DNA of 64,000 nucleotides, taken from the NCBI RefSeq assembly GCF_037975245.1, contig NC_092581.1:74501-138500 (forward strand), read 5' to 3'. Positions 1 to 13,429 of this stretch are shown one piece after another. This DNA comes from Apostichopus japonicus. Its lineage: Eukaryota > Echinodermata > Holothuroidea > Aspidochirotida > Stichopodidae. How positions within the stretch are numbered: position 1 is the first letter of the stretch; every line of letters starts with the position of its first letter. The position numbers and the translations under genes are program-made. The notes under the pieces are model-generated. The model was not told where the DNA came from, ran no database searches, and saw only the letters and a program-made list of their open reading frames with translations.

Positions 1-1183
1 TCGAGACCAGGTGGGGCAGTTTGCTTTTGCCGCGATCTTGTACGGTATCTGGGAACTTTAAGTATTAGAAACGAACATAGATTTATATCAACTGCTGTCG
101 TGGCGCGGTTGGTTGCTCTGTAACTCGAGAGCTTGACGTATTTTGGATCGCGGGCTCGAGACCAGGTGGGGGCAGTTTGCTTTTGCCGCGATCTTGTACG
201 GTCTCTGGGAACTTTAAGTATTAGAAACGAACATAGATTTATATCAACTGCTGTCGTGGCGCGGTTGGTTGCTCTGTAACTCGAGAGCTTGACGTATTTT
301 GGATCGCGGGCTCGAGACCAGGTGGGGGCAGTTTGCTTTTGCCGCGATCTGGTACGGTCTCTGGGAACTTTAAGTATTAGAAACGAACATAGATTTATAT
401 CAACTGCTGTCGTGGCGCGGTTGGTTGCTCTGTACCTCGAGAGCGTGACGATTTTTGGATCGCGGGCTCGAGACCAGGTGGGGGCAGTTTGCTTTTGCCG
501 CGATCTTATACGGTCTCTGGAACTTTAAGTATTAGAAACGAACATAGATTTATATCAACTGCTGTCGTGGCGCGGTTGGTTGTGCTCTGTACCTCGAGAG
601 CGTGACGTATTTTGGATCGCGGGCTCGAGACCAGGTGGGGGCAGTTTGCTTTTGCCGCGATCTTATACGGTCTCTGAGAACTTTTAGTATTAGAAACGAA
701 CATAGATTTATATCAAATGCTGTCGTGGCGCGGTTGGTTGCTCTGTACCTCGAGAGCGTGACGTATTTTGGATCGCGGGCTCGAGACCAGGTGGGGGCAG
801 TTTGCTTTTGCCGCGATCTTATACGGTCTCTGGAACTTTAAGTATTAGAAACGAACATAGATTTATATCAACTGCTGTCGTGGCGCGGTTGGTTGCTCTG
901 TACCTCGAGAGCGTGACGTAATGTGGATCGCGGGCTCGAGACCAGGTGGGGGCAGTTTGCTTTTGCCGCGATCTCATACGGTCTCTGGAACTTTAAGTAT
1001 TAGAAACGAACATAGATTTATATCAACTGCTGTCGTGGCGCGGTTGGTTGTGCTCTGTACCTCGAGAGCGTGACGTATTTTGGATCGCGGGCTCGAGACC
1101 AGGTGGGGGCAGTTTGCTTTTGCCGCGATCTTATACGGTCTCTGAGAACTTTTAGTATTAGAAACGAACATAGATTTATATCA
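1..1183 (+). repeat. Array segment: mixed monomers with a 3-monomer local duplication
   Basis: The window opens inside a monomer. Copies with GTAACTCGAGAGCTTGACG (near 120 and 280) alternate with GTACCTCGAGAGCGTGACG copies. Bases 507-795 recur at 975-1263, an offset of 468 bp or three monomers. Both copies share the private changes CTTTTAG (681 and 1149) and ATCAAATGCTG, plus a 2-bp gain in GGTTGTGCTC. One copy near 918 has GACGTAATGTGG instead of GACGTATTTTGG. No gene or other element is visible. Confidence 0.85.
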
Positions 1184-1454
1184 AATGCTGTCGTGGCGCG
1201 GTTGGTTGCTCTGTACCTCGAGAGCGTGACGTATTTTGGATCGCGGGCTCGAGACCAGGTGGGAGCAGTTTGCTTTTGTCGCGATCTCATACGGTCTCTG
1301 TTAACTTTAAGTATTAGAAACGAACATAGATTTATATCAACTGCTGTCGTGGCGCGGTTGGTTGCTCTGTACCTCGAGAGCGTGACGTATTTTGGATCGC
1401 GGGCTCGAGACCAGGTGGGGGCAGTTTGCTTTTGCCGCGATCTCATACGGTCTG

Positions 1455-3622
1455 TGGGAACTTTAAGTATTAGAAACGAACATAGATTTATATCAACTGC
1501 TGTCGTGGCGCGGTTGGTTGCTCTGTACCTCGAGAGCGTGACGTATTTTGGATCGCGGGCTCGAGACCAGGTGGGGGCAGTTTGCTTTTGCCGCGATCTT
1601 ATACGGTCTCTGGGAACTTTAAGTATTAGAAACGAACATAGATTTAAATCAACTGCTGTCGTGGCGCGGTTGGTTGCTCTGTACCTCGAGAGCGTGACGT
1701 ATTTTGGATCGCGGGCTCGAGACCAGGTGGGGCAGTTTGCTTTTGCCGCGATCTTATACGTTCTATGGAACTTTAAGTATTAGAAACGAACATAGATTTA
1801 TATCAACTGCTGTCGTGGCGCGGTTGGTTGCTCTGTACCTCGAGAGCGTGACGTATCTTGGATCGCGGGCTCGAGAGCAGGTGGGGGCAGTTTGCTTTTG
1901 CCGCGATCTCATACGGTCTCTGGGAACTTTAAGTATTAGAAACGAACATAGATTTATATCAACTGCTGTCGTGGCGCGGTTGGTTGCTCTGTACCTCGAG
2001 AGCGTGACGTATTTTGGATCGCGGGCTCGAGACCAGGTGGGGGCAGTTTGCTTTTGCCGCGATCTCATACGGTTTCTGGGAACTTTAAGTATTAGAAACG
2101 AACATAGATTTATATCAACTGCAGTCGTGGCGCGGTTGGTTGCTCTGTACCTCGAGAGCTTGACGTATTTTGGATCGCGGGCTCGAGACCAGGTGGGGGC
2201 AGTTTGCTTTTGCCGCGATCTCATACGGTCTCTGGGAACTTTAAGTATTAGAAACGAACATAGATTTATATCAACTGCTGTCGTGGCGCGGTTGGTTGCT
2301 CTGTACCTCGAGAGCGTGACGTATTTTGGATCGCGGGCTCGAGACCAGGTGGGGCAGTTTGCTTTTGCCGCGATCTTGTACGGTCTCTGGGAACTTTAAG
2401 TATTAGAAACGAACATAGATTTATATCAACTGCTGTCGTGGCGCGGTTGGTTGCTCTGTAACTCGAGAGCTTGACGTATTTTGGATCGCGGGCTCGAGAC
2501 CAGGTGGGGGCAGTTTGCTTTTGCCGCGATCTTATACGGTATCTGGGAACTTTAAGTATTAGAAACGAACATAGATTTATATCAAATGCTGTCGTGGCGC
2601 GGTTGGTTGCTCTGTACCTCGAGAGCGTGACGTATTTTGGATCGCGGGCTCGTGACCAGGTGGGGGCAGTTTGCTTTTGCCGCGATCTTATACGGTCTCT
2701 GGGAACTTTAAGTATTAGAAACGAACATAGATTTATATCAACTGCTGTCGTGGCGCGGTTGGTTGCTCTGTACCTCGAGAGCGTGACGTATTTTGGATCG
2801 CGGGCTCGAGACCAGGTGGGAGCAGTTTGCTTTTGTCGCGATCTCATACGGTCTCTGTTAACTTTAAGTATTAGAAACGAACATAGATTTATATCAACTG
2901 CTGTCGTGGCGCGGTTGGTTGCTCTGTACCTCGAGAGCGTGACGTATTTTGGATCGCGGGCTCGAGACCAGGTGGGGGCAGTTTGCTTTTGCCGCGATCT
3001 CATACGGTCTGTGGGAACTTTAAGTATTAGAAACGAACATAGATTTATATCAACTGCTGTCGTGGCGCGGTTGGTTGCTCTGTACCTCGAGAGCGTGACG
3101 TATTTTGGATCGCGGGCTCGAGACCAGGTGGGGGCAGTTTGCTTTTGCCGCGATCTTATACGGTCTCTGGGAACTTTAAGTATTAGAAACGAACATAGAT
3201 TTATATCAACTGCTGTCGTGGCGCGGTTGGTTGCTCTGTACCTCGAGAGCGTGACGTATTTTGGATCGCGGGCTCGAGACCAGGTGGGGCAGTTTGCTTT
3301 TGCCGCGATCTTATACGTTCTATGGAACTTTAAGTATTAGAAACGAACATAGATTTATATCAACTGCTGTCGTGGCGCGGTTGGTTGCTCTGTACCTCGA
3401 GAGCGTGACGTATCTTGGATCGCGGGCTCGAGAGCAGGTGGGGGCAGTTTGCTTTTGCCGCGATCTCATACGGTCTCTGGGAACTTTAAGTATTAGAAAC
3501 GAACATAGATTTATATCAACTGCTGTCGTGGCGCGGTTGGTTGCTCTGTACCTCGAGAGCGTGACGTATTTTGGATCGCGGGCTCGAGACCAGGTGGGGG
3601 CAGTTTGCTTTTGCCGCGATCT
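1455..3622 (+). repeat. Duplicated segment HOR-A copy 1 (partner 3478-5645)
   Basis: By eye this stretch matches 3478-5645 at an offset of 2023 bp (13 monomers). Shared private markers include GATTTAAATC (1641 and 3664), TTCTATGG (1761 and 3784), TATCTTGG, the GAGAGCAGG variant, GGTTTCTGGG and ATCAAATGC (near 2583 and 4606). The match ends on the left at 1454 (G versus C) and on the right at 3623 (T versus C). Because the segment is longer than its offset, the two copies overlap as a tandem duplication of more than one period. Confidence 0.85.
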
Positions 3623-5645
3623 TATACGGTCTCTGGGAACTTTAAGTATTAGAAACGAACATAGATTTAAATCAACTGCTGTCGTGGCGCGGTTGGTTGC
3701 TCTGTACCTCGAGAGCGTGACGTATTTTGGATCGCGGGCTCGAGACCAGGTGGGGCAGTTTGCTTTTGCCGCGATCTTATACGTTCTATGGAACTTTAAG
3801 TATTAGAAACGAACATAGATTTATATCAACTGCTGTCGTGGCGCGGTTGGTTGCTCTGTACCTCGAGAGCGTGACGTATCTTGGATCGCGGGCTCGAGAG
3901 CAGGTGGGGGCAGTTTGCTTTTGCCGCGATCTCATACGGTCTCTGGGAACTTTAAGTATTAGAAACGAACATAGATTTATATCAACTGCTGTCGTGGCGC
4001 GGTTGGTTGCTCTGTACCTCGAGAGCGTGACGTATTTTGGATCGCGGGCTCGAGACCAGGTGGGGGCAGTTTGCTTTTGCCGCGATCTCATACGGTTTCT
4101 GGGAACTTTAAGTATTAGAAACGAACATAGATTTATATCAACTGCAGTCGTGGCGCGGTTGGTTGCTCTGTACCTCGAGAGCTTGACGTATTTTGGATCG
4201 CGGGCTCGAGACCAGGTGGGGGCAGTTTGCTTTTGCCGCGATCTCATACGGTCTCTGGGAACTTTAAGTATTAGAAACGAACATAGATTTATATCAACTG
4301 CTGTCGTGGCGCGGTTGGTTGCTCTGTACCTCGAGAGCGTGACGTATTTTGGATCGCGGGCTCGAGACCAGGTGGGGCAGTTTGCTTTTGCCGCGATCTT
4401 GTACGGTCTCTGGGAACTTTAAGTATTAGAAACGAACATAGATTTATATCAACTGCTGTCGTGGCGCGGTTGGTTGCTCTGTAACTCGAGAGCTTGACGT
4501 ATTTTGGATCGCGGGCTCGAGACCAGGTGGGGGCAGTTTGCTTTTGCCGCGATCTTATACGGTATCTGGGAACTTTAAGTATTAGAAACGAACATAGATT
4601 TATATCAAATGCTGTCGTGGCGCGGTTGGTTGCTCTGTACCTCGAGAGCGTGACGTATTTTGGATCGCGGGCTCGTGACCAGGTGGGGGCAGTTTGCTTT
4701 TGCCGCGATCTTATACGGTCTCTGGGAACTTTAAGTATTAGAAACGAACATAGATTTATATCAACTGCTGTCGTGGCGCGGTTGGTTGCTCTGTACCTCG
4801 AGAGCGTGACGTATTTTGGATCGCGGGCTCGAGACCAGGTGGGAGCAGTTTGCTTTTGTCGCGATCTCATACGGTCTCTGTTAACTTTAAGTATTAGAAA
4901 CGAACATAGATTTATATCAACTGCTGTCGTGGCGCGGTTGGTTGCTCTGTACCTCGAGAGCGTGACGTATTTTGGATCGCGGGCTCGAGACCAGGTGGGG
5001 GCAGTTTGCTTTTGCCGCGATCTCATACGGTCTGTGGGAACTTTAAGTATTAGAAACGAACATAGATTTATATCAACTGCTGTCGTGGCGCGGTTGGTTG
5101 CTCTGTACCTCGAGAGCGTGACGTATTTTGGATCGCGGGCTCGAGACCAGGTGGGGGCAGTTTGCTTTTGCCGCGATCTTATACGGTCTCTGGGAACTTT
5201 AAGTATTAGAAACGAACATAGATTTATATCAACTGCTGTCGTGGCGCGGTTGGTTGCTCTGTACCTCGAGAGCGTGACGTATTTTGGATCGCGGGCTCGA
5301 GACCAGGTGGGGCAGTTTGCTTTTGCCGCGATCTTATACGTTCTATGGAACTTTAAGTATTAGAAACGAACATAGATTTATATCAACTGCTGTCGTGGCG
5401 CGGTTGGTTGCTCTGTACCTCGAGAGCGTGACGTATCTTGGATCGCGGGCTCGAGAGCAGGTGGGGGCAGTTTGCTTTTGCCGCGATCTCATACGGTCTC
5501 TGGGAACTTTAAGTATTAGAAACGAACATAGATTTATATCAACTGCTGTCGTGGCGCGGTTGGTTGCTCTGTACCTCGAGAGCGTGACGTATTTTGGATC
5601 GCGGGCTCGAGACCAGGTGGGGGCAGTTTGCTTTTGCCGCGATCT
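3478..5645 (+). repeat. Duplicated segment HOR-A copy 2 (partner 1455-3622)
   Basis: This is the second copy of the 2023-bp-offset duplication. Its 3671-4608 part is present a third time at 5228-6165 at an offset of 1557 bp. The third copy ends where 4609 has A and 6166 has C. Together these give three copies of an approximately 940-bp core at 1648-2585, 3671-4608 and 5228-6165. Confidence 0.85.
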
Positions 5646-6165
5646 CATACGGTTTCTGGGAACTTTAAGTATTAGAAACGAACATAGATTTATATCAACT
5701 GCAGTCGTGGCGCGGTTGGTTGCTCTGTACCTCGAGAGCTTGACGTATTTTGGATCGCGGGCTCGAGACCAGGTGGGGGCAGTTTGCTTTTGCCGCGATC
5801 TCATACGGTCTCTGGGAACTTTAAGTATTAGAAACGAACATAGATTTATATCAACTGCTGTCGTGGCGCGGTTGGTTGCTCTGTACCTCGAGAGCGTGAC
5901 GTATTTTGGATCGCGGGCTCGAGACCAGGTGGGGCAGTTTGCTTTTGCCGCGATCTTGTACGGTCTCTGGGAACTTTAAGTATTAGAAACGAACATAGAT
6001 TTATATCAACTGCTGTCGTGGCGCGGTTGGTTGCTCTGTAACTCGAGAGCTTGACGTATTTTGGATCGCGGGCTCGAGACCAGGTGGGGGCAGTTTGCTT
6101 TTGCCGCGATCTTATACGGTATCTGGGAACTTTAAGTATTAGAAACGAACATAGATTTATATCAA

Positions 6166-9100
6166 CTGCTGTCGTGGCGCGGTTGGTTGCTCTGTACCTC
6201 GAGAGCGTGACGTATTTTTGATCGCGGGCTCGTGACCAGGTGGGGGCAGTTTGCTTTTGCCGCGATCTTATACGGTCTCTGGAACTTTAAGTATTAGAAA
6301 CGAACATAGATTTATATCAACTGCTGTCGTGGCGCGGTTGGTTGCTCTGTACCTCGAGAGCGTGACGTATTTTGGATCGCGGGCTCGAGACCAGGTGGGG
6401 GCAGTTTGCTTTTGCCGCGATCTCATACGGTCTCTGAGAACTTTAAGTATTAGAAACGAACATAGATTTATATCAACTGCTGTTGTGGCGCGGTTGGTTG
6501 CTCTGTACCTCGAGAGCGTGACGTATTTTGGATCGCGGGCTCGTGACCAGGTGGGGGCAGTTTGCTTTTGCCGCGATCTTATACGGTCTCTGGGAACTTT
6601 AAGTATTAGAAACGAACATAGATTTATATCAACTGCTGTCGTGGCGCGGTTGGTTGCTCTGTACCTCGAGAGCGTGACGTATTTTGGATCGCGGGCTCGA
6701 GACCAGGTGGGGGCAGTTTGCTTTTGCCGCGATCTGGTACGGTCTCTGGGAACTTTAAGTATTAGAAACGAACATAGATTTATATCAACTGCTGTCGTGG
6801 CGCGGTTGGTTGCTCTGTACCTCGAGAGCGTGACGTATTTTTGATCGCGGGCTCGAGACCAGGTGGGGGCAGTTTGCTTTTGCCGCGATCTCATACGGTC
6901 TCTGGAACTTTAAGTATTAGAAACGAACATAGATTTATATCAACTGCTGTCGTGGCGCGGTTGGTTGCTCTGTACCTCGAGAGCGTGACGTATTTTGGAT
7001 CGCGGGCTCGAGACCAGGTGGGGGCAGTTTGCTTTTGCCGCGATCTTATACGGTCTCTGGGAACTTTAAGTATTAGAAACGAACATAGATTTATATCAAC
7101 TGCTGTCGTGGCGCGGTTGGTTGCTCTGTACCTCGAGAGCGTGACGTATTTTGGATCGCGGGCTCGAGACCAGGTGGGGGCAGTTTGCTTTTGCCGCGAT
7201 CTCGTACGGTCTCTGGAACTTTAAGTATTAGAAACGAACATAGATTTATATCAACTGCTGTCGTGGCGCGGTTGGTTGCTCTGTACCTCGAGAGCGTGAC
7301 GTATTTTGGATCGCGGGCTCGAGACCAGGTGGGGGCAGTTTGCTTTTGCCGCGATCTTGTACGGTCTCTGGGAACTTTAAGTATTAGAAACGAACATAGA
7401 TTTATATCAACTGCTGTCGTGGCGCGGTTTGTTGCTCTGTAACTCGAGAGCTTGACGTATTTTGGATCGCGGGCTCGAGACCAGGTGGGGGCAGTTTGCT
7501 TTTGCCGCGATCTTATACGGTATCTGGGAACTTTAAGTATTAGAAACGAACATAGATTTATATCAACTGCTGTCGTGGCGCGGTTTGTTGCTCTGTAACT
7601 CGAGAGCGTGACGTATTTTGGATCGCGGGCTCGAGACCAGGTGGGGGCAGTTTGCTTTTGCCGCGATCTTATACGGTATCTGGGAACTTTAAGTATTAGA
7701 AACGAACATAGATTTATATCAACTGCTGTCGTGGCGCGGTTTGTTGCTCTGTAACTCGAGAGCTTGACGTATTTTGGATCGCGGGCTCGAGACCAGGTGG
7801 GGGCAGTTTGCTTTTGCCGCGATCTTATACGGTATCTGGAACTTTAAGTATTAGAAACGAACATAGATTTATATCAACTGCTGTCGTGGCGCGGTTGGTT
7901 GCTCTGTACCTCGAGAGCGTGACGTATTTTGGATCGCGGGCTCGAGACCAGGTGGGGGCAGTTTGCTTTTGCCGCGATCTGGTACGGTCTCTGGGAACTT
8001 TAAGTATTAGAAACGAACATAGATTTATATCAACTGCTGTCGTGGCGCGGTTGGTTGCTCTGTACCTCGAGAGCGTGACGATTTTTGGATCGCGGGCTCG
8101 AGACCAGGTGGGGGCAGTTTGCTTTTGCCGCGATCTTATACGGTCTCTGGGAACTTTAAGTATTAGAAACGAACATAGATTTATATCAACTGCTGTCGTG
8201 GCGCGGTTGGTTGCTCTGTACCTCGAGAGCGTGACGATTTTTGGATCGCGGGCTCGAGACCAGGTGGGGGCAGTTTGCTTTTGCCGCGATCTTATACGGT
8301 CTCTGGAACTTTAAGTATTAGAAACGAACATAGATTTATATCAACTGCTGTCGTGGCGCGGTTGGTTGCTCTGTACCTCGAGAGCGTGACGATTTTTGGA
8401 TCGCGGGCTCGAGACCAGGTGGGGGCAGTTTGCTTTTGCCGCGATCTTATACGGTATCTGGGAACTTTAAGTATTAGAAACGAACATAGATTTATATCAA
8501 CTGCTGTCGTGGCGCGGTTGGTTGCTCTGTACCTCGAGAGCGTGACGTATTTTGGATCGCGGGCTCGAGACCAGGTGGGGGCAGTTTGCTTTTGCCGCGA
8601 TCTTATACGGTCTCTGGGAACTTTAAGTATTAGAAACGAACATAGATTTATATCAACTGCTGTCGTGGCGCGGTTGGTTGCTCTGTACCTCGAGAGCGTG
8701 ACGTATTTTGGATCGCGGGCTCGAGACCAGGTAGGGGCAGTTTGCTTTTGCCTCGATCTCATACGGTCTCTGGAACTTTAAGTATTAGAAACGAACATAG
8801 ATTTATATCAACTGCTGTCGTGGCGCGGTTGGTTGCTCTGTACCTCGAGAGCGTGACGTATTTTGGATCGCGGGCTCGAGACCAGGTGGGGCAGTTTGCT
8901 TTTGCCGCGATCTTGTACGGTCTCTAGGAACTTTAAGTATTAGAAACGAACATAGATTTATATCAACTGCTGTCGTGGCGCGGTTTGTTGCTCTGTAACT
9001 CGAGAGCTTGACGATTTTTGGATCGCGGGCTCGAGACCAGGTGGGGGCAGTTTGCTTTTGCCGCGATCTTATACGGTCTCTGGGAACTTTAAGTATTAGA

Positions 9101-9699
9101 AACGAACATAGATTTATATCAACTGCTGTCGTGGCGCGGTTGGTTGCTCTGTACCTCGAGAGCGTGACGATTTTTGGATCGCGGGCTCGAGACCAGGTGG
9201 GGGCAGTTTGCTTTTGCCGCGATCTTATACGGTCTCTGGGAACTTTAAGTATTAGAAACGAACATAGATTTATATCAACTGCTGTCGTGGCGCGGTTGGT
9301 TGCTCTGTACCTCGAGAGCGTGACGTATTTTGGATCGCGGGCTCGAGACCAGGTGGGGGCAGTTTGCTTTTGCCGCGATCTCATACGGTCTCTGGGAACT
9401 TTAAGTATTAGAAACGAACATAGATTTATATCAACTGCTGTCGTGGCGCGGTTGGTTGCTCTGTACCTCGAGAGCGTGACGTATTTTGGATCGCGGGCTC
9501 GAGACCAGGTGGGGGCAGTTTGCTTTTGCCGCGATCTTATACGGTCTCTGGAACTTTAAGTATTAGAAACGAACATAGATTTATATCAACTGCTGTCGTG
9601 GCGCGGTTGGTTGCTCTGTACCTCGAGAGCGTGACGTATTTTGGATCGCGGGCTCGAGACCAGGTAGGGGCAGTTTGCTTTTGCCGCGATCTTATACGG
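6166..9699 (+). repeat. Array segment: mixed monomers, first T5-spacer class
   Basis: Ordinary monomers, 155 and 156 bp intermixed. Three successive copies carry GGTTTGTTGCTCTGTAACTCG (near 7430, 7585 and 7740). Copies with GACGATTTTTGG in place of GACGTATTTTGG, converting T4 to T5 between the promoter-like boxes, appear near 8077, 8232, 8387, 9010 and 9165. Bases about 8690-9010 (TGCCTCGATCTC, then GGTCTCTAGG) recur at about 11.2-11.5 kb and 19.7-20.0 kb. No gene is seen. Confidence 0.8.
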
Positions 9700-10558
9700 T
9701 CTCTGGAACTTTAAGTATTAGAAACGAACATAGATTTATATCAACTGCTGTCGTGGCGCGGTTGGTTGCTCTGTACCTCGAGAGCGTGACGTATTTTGGA
9801 TCGCGGGCTCGAGACCAGGTGGGGGCAGTTTGCTTTTGCCTCGATCTCATACGGTCTCTGGAACTTTAAGTATTAGAAACGAACATAGATTTATATCAAC
9901 TGCTGTCGTGGCGCGGTTGGTTGCTCTGTACCTCGAGAGCGTGACGTATTTTGGATCGCGGGCTCGAGACCAGGTGGGGGCAGTTTGCTTTTGCCGCGAT
10001 CTTATACGGTCTCTGAGAACTTTAAGTATTAGAAACGAACATAGATTTATATCAACTGCTGAAGGGCGCGGTTGGTTGTGCTCTGTAACTCGAGAGCTTG
10101 ACGTATTTTGGATCGCGGGCTCGAGACCAGGTGGGGGCAGTTTGCTTTTGCCGCGATCTTATACGGTATCTGGAAACTTTAAGTATTAGAAACGAACATA
10201 GATTTATATCAACTGCTGTCGTGGCGCGGTTGGTTGCTCTGTACCTCGAGAGCGTGACGTATTTTGGATCGCGGGCTCGAGACCAGGTGGGGGCAGTTTG
10301 CTTTTGCCGCGATCTCATACGGTCTCTGAGAACTTTAAGTATTAGAAACGAACATAGATTTATATCAACTGCTGTCGTGGCGCGGTTGGTTGCTCTGTAC
10401 CTCGAGAGCATATTTTGGATCGCGGGCTCGAGACCAGGTGGGGGCAGTTTGCTTTTGCCGCGATCTTATACGGTCTCTGGGAAATTTAAGTATTAGAAAC
10501 GAACATAGATTTATATCAACTGCTGAAGGGCGCGGTTGGTTGTGCTCTGTAACTCGAG
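9700..10558 (+). repeat. Duplicated segment B copy 1 (partner 12337-13195)
   Basis: This segment matches 12337-13195 at an offset of 2637 bp (17 monomers). Shared markers are GCTGAAGGGCGCGG (10061 and 12698, then 10525 and 13162), GGTATCTGGAAAC, AGAGCATATTTTGG (a 5-bp deletion) and GGGAAATTTAAG. One visible difference is GTTTGCTTTT near 10303 against GTTTGTTTTT near 12940. The match ends on the right where 13196 has the shortened GAGAGGTGACG. Confidence 0.8.
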
Positions 10559-10559
10559 A

Positions 10560-12336
10560 GCTTGACGTATTTTGGATCGCGGGCTCGAGACCAGGTGGGG
10601 GCAGTTTGCTTTTGCCGCGATCTTATACGGTATCTGGAAACTTTAAGTATTAGAAACGAACATAGATTTATATCAACTGCTGTCGTGGCGCGGTTGGTTG
10701 CTCTGTACCTCGAGAGCGTGACGTATTTTGGATCGCGGGCTCGAGACCAGGTGGGGGCAGTTTGCTTTTGCCGCGATCTCATACGGTCTCTGAGAACTTT
10801 AAGTATTAGAAACGAACATAGATTTATATCAACTGCTGTCGTGGCGCGGTTGGTTGCTCTGTACCTCGAGAGCGTATTTTGGATCGCGGGCTCGAGACCA
10901 GGTGGGGGCAGTTTGCTTTTGCCGCGATCTTATACGGTATCTGGGAACTTTAAGTATTAGAAACGAACATAGATTTATATCAACTGCTGTCGTGGCGCGG
11001 TTGGTTGCTCTGTACCTCGAGAGCGTGACGTATTTTTGATCGCGGGCTCGTGACCAGGTGGGGGCAGTTTGCTTTTGCCGCGATCTTATACGGTCTCTGG
11101 AACTTTAAGTATTAGAAACGAACATAGATTTATATCAACTGCTGTCGTGGCGCGGTTGGTTGCTCTGTACCTCGAGAGCGTGACGTATTTTGGATCGCGG
11201 GCTCGAGACCAGGTAGGGGCAGTTTGCTTTTGCCTCGATCTCATACGGTCTCTGGAACTTTAAGTATTAGAAACGAACATAGATTTATATCAACTGCTGT
11301 CGTGGCGCGGTTGGTTGCTCTGTACCTCGAGAGCGTGACGTATTTTGGATCGCGGGCTCGAGACCAGGTGGGGCAGTTTGCTTTTGCCGCGATCTTGTAC
11401 GGTCTCTAGGAACTTTAAGTATTAGAAACGAACATAGATTTATATCAACTGCTGTCGTGGCGCGGTTTGTTGCTCTGTAACTCGAGAGCTTGACGTATTT
11501 TGGATCGCGGGCTCGAGACCAGGTGGGGGCAGTTTGCTTTTGCCGCGATCTTATACGGTATCTGGGAACTTTAAGTATTAGAAACGAACATAGATTTATA
11601 TCAACTGCTGTCGTGGCGCGGTTGGTTGCTCTGTACCTCGAGAGCGTGACGTATTTTGGATCGCGGGCTCGAGACCAGGTGGGGGCAGTTTGCTTTTGCC
11701 GCGATCTGGTACGGTCTCTGGGAACTTTAAGTATTAGAAACGAACATAGATTTATATCAACTGCTGTCGTGGCGCGGTTGGTTGCTCTGTACCTCGAGAG
11801 CGTGACGATTTTTGGATCGCGGGCTCGAGACCAGGTGGGGGCAGTTTGCTTTTGCCGCGATCTTATACGGTCTCTGGGAACTTTAAGTATTAGAAACGAA
11901 CATAGATTTATATCAACTGCTGTCGTGGCGCGGTTGGTTGCTCTGTACCTCGAGAGCGTGACGATATTTGGATCGCGGGCTCGAGACCAGGTGGGGGCAG
12001 TTTGCTTTTGCCGCGATCTTATACGGTCTCTGGGAACTTTAAGTATTAGAAACGAACATAGATTTATATCAACTGCTGTCGTGGCGCGGTTGGTTGCTCT
12101 GTACCTCGAGAGCGTGACGTATTTTGGATCGCGGGCTCGTGACCAGGTGGGGGCAGTTTGCTTTTGCCGCGATCTTATACGGTCTCTGGAACTTTAAGTA
12201 TTAGAAACGAACATAGATTTATATCAACTGCTGTCGTGGCGCGGTTGGTTGCTCTGTACCTCGAGAGCGTGACGTATTTTGGATCGCGGGCTCGAGACCA
12301 GGTGGGGCAGTTTGCTTTTGCCGCGATCTCATACGG
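10560..12336 (+). repeat. Array segment between B copies
   Basis: 10560-10960 is a variant of the B module, with a second AGCGTATTTTGG deletion copy near 10871. About 11205-11960 matches 19733-20644, sharing TGCCTCGATCTC, GGTCTCTAGG, GGTTTGTTGCTC and two T5 spacers, but the later copy contains one extra monomer. One unit near 11962 has GACGATATTTGG, intermediate between the T4 and T5 spacer forms. Confidence 0.78.
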
Positions 12337-13195
12337 TCTCTGGAACTTTAAGTATTAGAAACGAACATAGATTTATATCAACTGCTGTCGTGGCGCGGTT
12401 GGTTGCTCTGTACCTCGAGAGCGTGACGTATTTTGGATCGCGGGCTCGAGACCAGGTGGGGGCAGTTTGCTTTTGCCTCGATCTCATACGGTCTCTGGAA
12501 CTTTAAGTATTAGAAACGAACATAGATTTATATCAACTGCTGTCGTGGCGCGGTTGGTTGCTCTGTACCTCGAGAGCGTGACGTATTTTGGATCGCGGGC
12601 TCGAGACCAGGTGGGGGCAGTTTGCTTTTGCCGCGATCTTATACGGTCTCTGAGAACTTTAAGTATTAGAAACGAACATAGATTTATATCAACTGCTGAA
12701 GGGCGCGGTTGGTTGTGCTCTGTAACTCGAGAGCTTGACGTATTTTGGATCGCGGGCTCGAGACCAGGTGGGGGCAGTTTGCTTTTGCCGCGATCTTATA
12801 CGGTATCTGGAAACTTTAAGTATTAGAAACGAACATAGATTTATATCAACTGCTGTCGTGGCGCGGTTGGTTGCTCTGTACCTCGAGAGCGTGACGTATT
12901 TTGGATCGCGGGCTCGAGACCAGGTGGGGGCAGTTTGTTTTTGCCGCGATCTCATACGGTCTCTGAGAACTTTAAGTATTAGAAACGAACATAGATTTAT
13001 ATCAACTGCTGTCGTGGCGCGGTTGGTTGCTCTGTACCTCGAGAGCATATTTTGGATCGCGGGCTCGAGACCAGGTGGGGGCAGTTTGCTTTTGCCGCGA
13101 TCTTATACGGTCTCTGGGAAATTTAAGTATTAGAAACGAACATAGATTTATATCAACTGCTGAAGGGCGCGGTTGGTTGTGCTCTGTAACTCGAG
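12337..13195 (+). repeat. Duplicated segment B copy 2 (partner 9700-10558)
   Basis: Second copy of the 2637-bp-offset duplication. A related part (TGCCTCGATC through GCTGAAGGG to GGTATCTGGAAAC) occurs again at about 16640-17000, so this module exists at least three times. In the AAGGG monomers the first base of the A-box-like element is G instead of T. Confidence 0.8.
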
Positions 13196-13429
13196 AGGTG
13201 ACGTATTTTGGATCGCGGGCTCGAGACCAGGTGGGGGCAGTTTGCTTTTGCCGCGATCTTATACGGTATCTGGAAACTTTAAGTATTAGAAACGAACATA
13301 GATTTATATCAACTGCTGTCGTGGCGCGGTTGGTTGCTCTGTACCTCGAGAGCGTGACGTATTTTGGATCGCGGGCTCGAGACCAGGTGGGGGCAGTTGG
13401 CTTTTGCCGCGATCTCGTACGGTCTCTGG

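Larger units (their letters stand above)
1184..6165 (+). repeat. Higher-order repeat block, 1557-bp (10-monomer) period
   Basis: Diagnostic variants recur at fixed offsets. TTCTATGG occurs at 1761, 3318, 3784 and 5341 (steps of 1557, 466 and 1557). Bases 1184-1646 reappear at 2741-3203, carrying CTGTTAAC and CTGTGGGAAC. The block therefore contains full 10-monomer units plus one truncated 3-monomer unit between 3318 and 3784. Successive copies are almost identical, which suggests recent amplification. Confidence 0.85.

Noticed and set aside
289-528. Short open frames of about 64-80 codons repeated at monomer spacing
   Set aside because: They begin and end at the same monomer positions wherever a 155-bp unit changes phase, so they are a mechanical product of the repeat.
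1184-6165. Assembly artefact as the cause of the near-identical 1557- and 2023-bp duplications
   Set aside because: Copies carry small private differences at their edges (for example 1454, 3623, 4609), and duplications of similar kind with more divergence occur throughout. An artefact cannot be excluded without reads, but it is not needed to explain the pattern.
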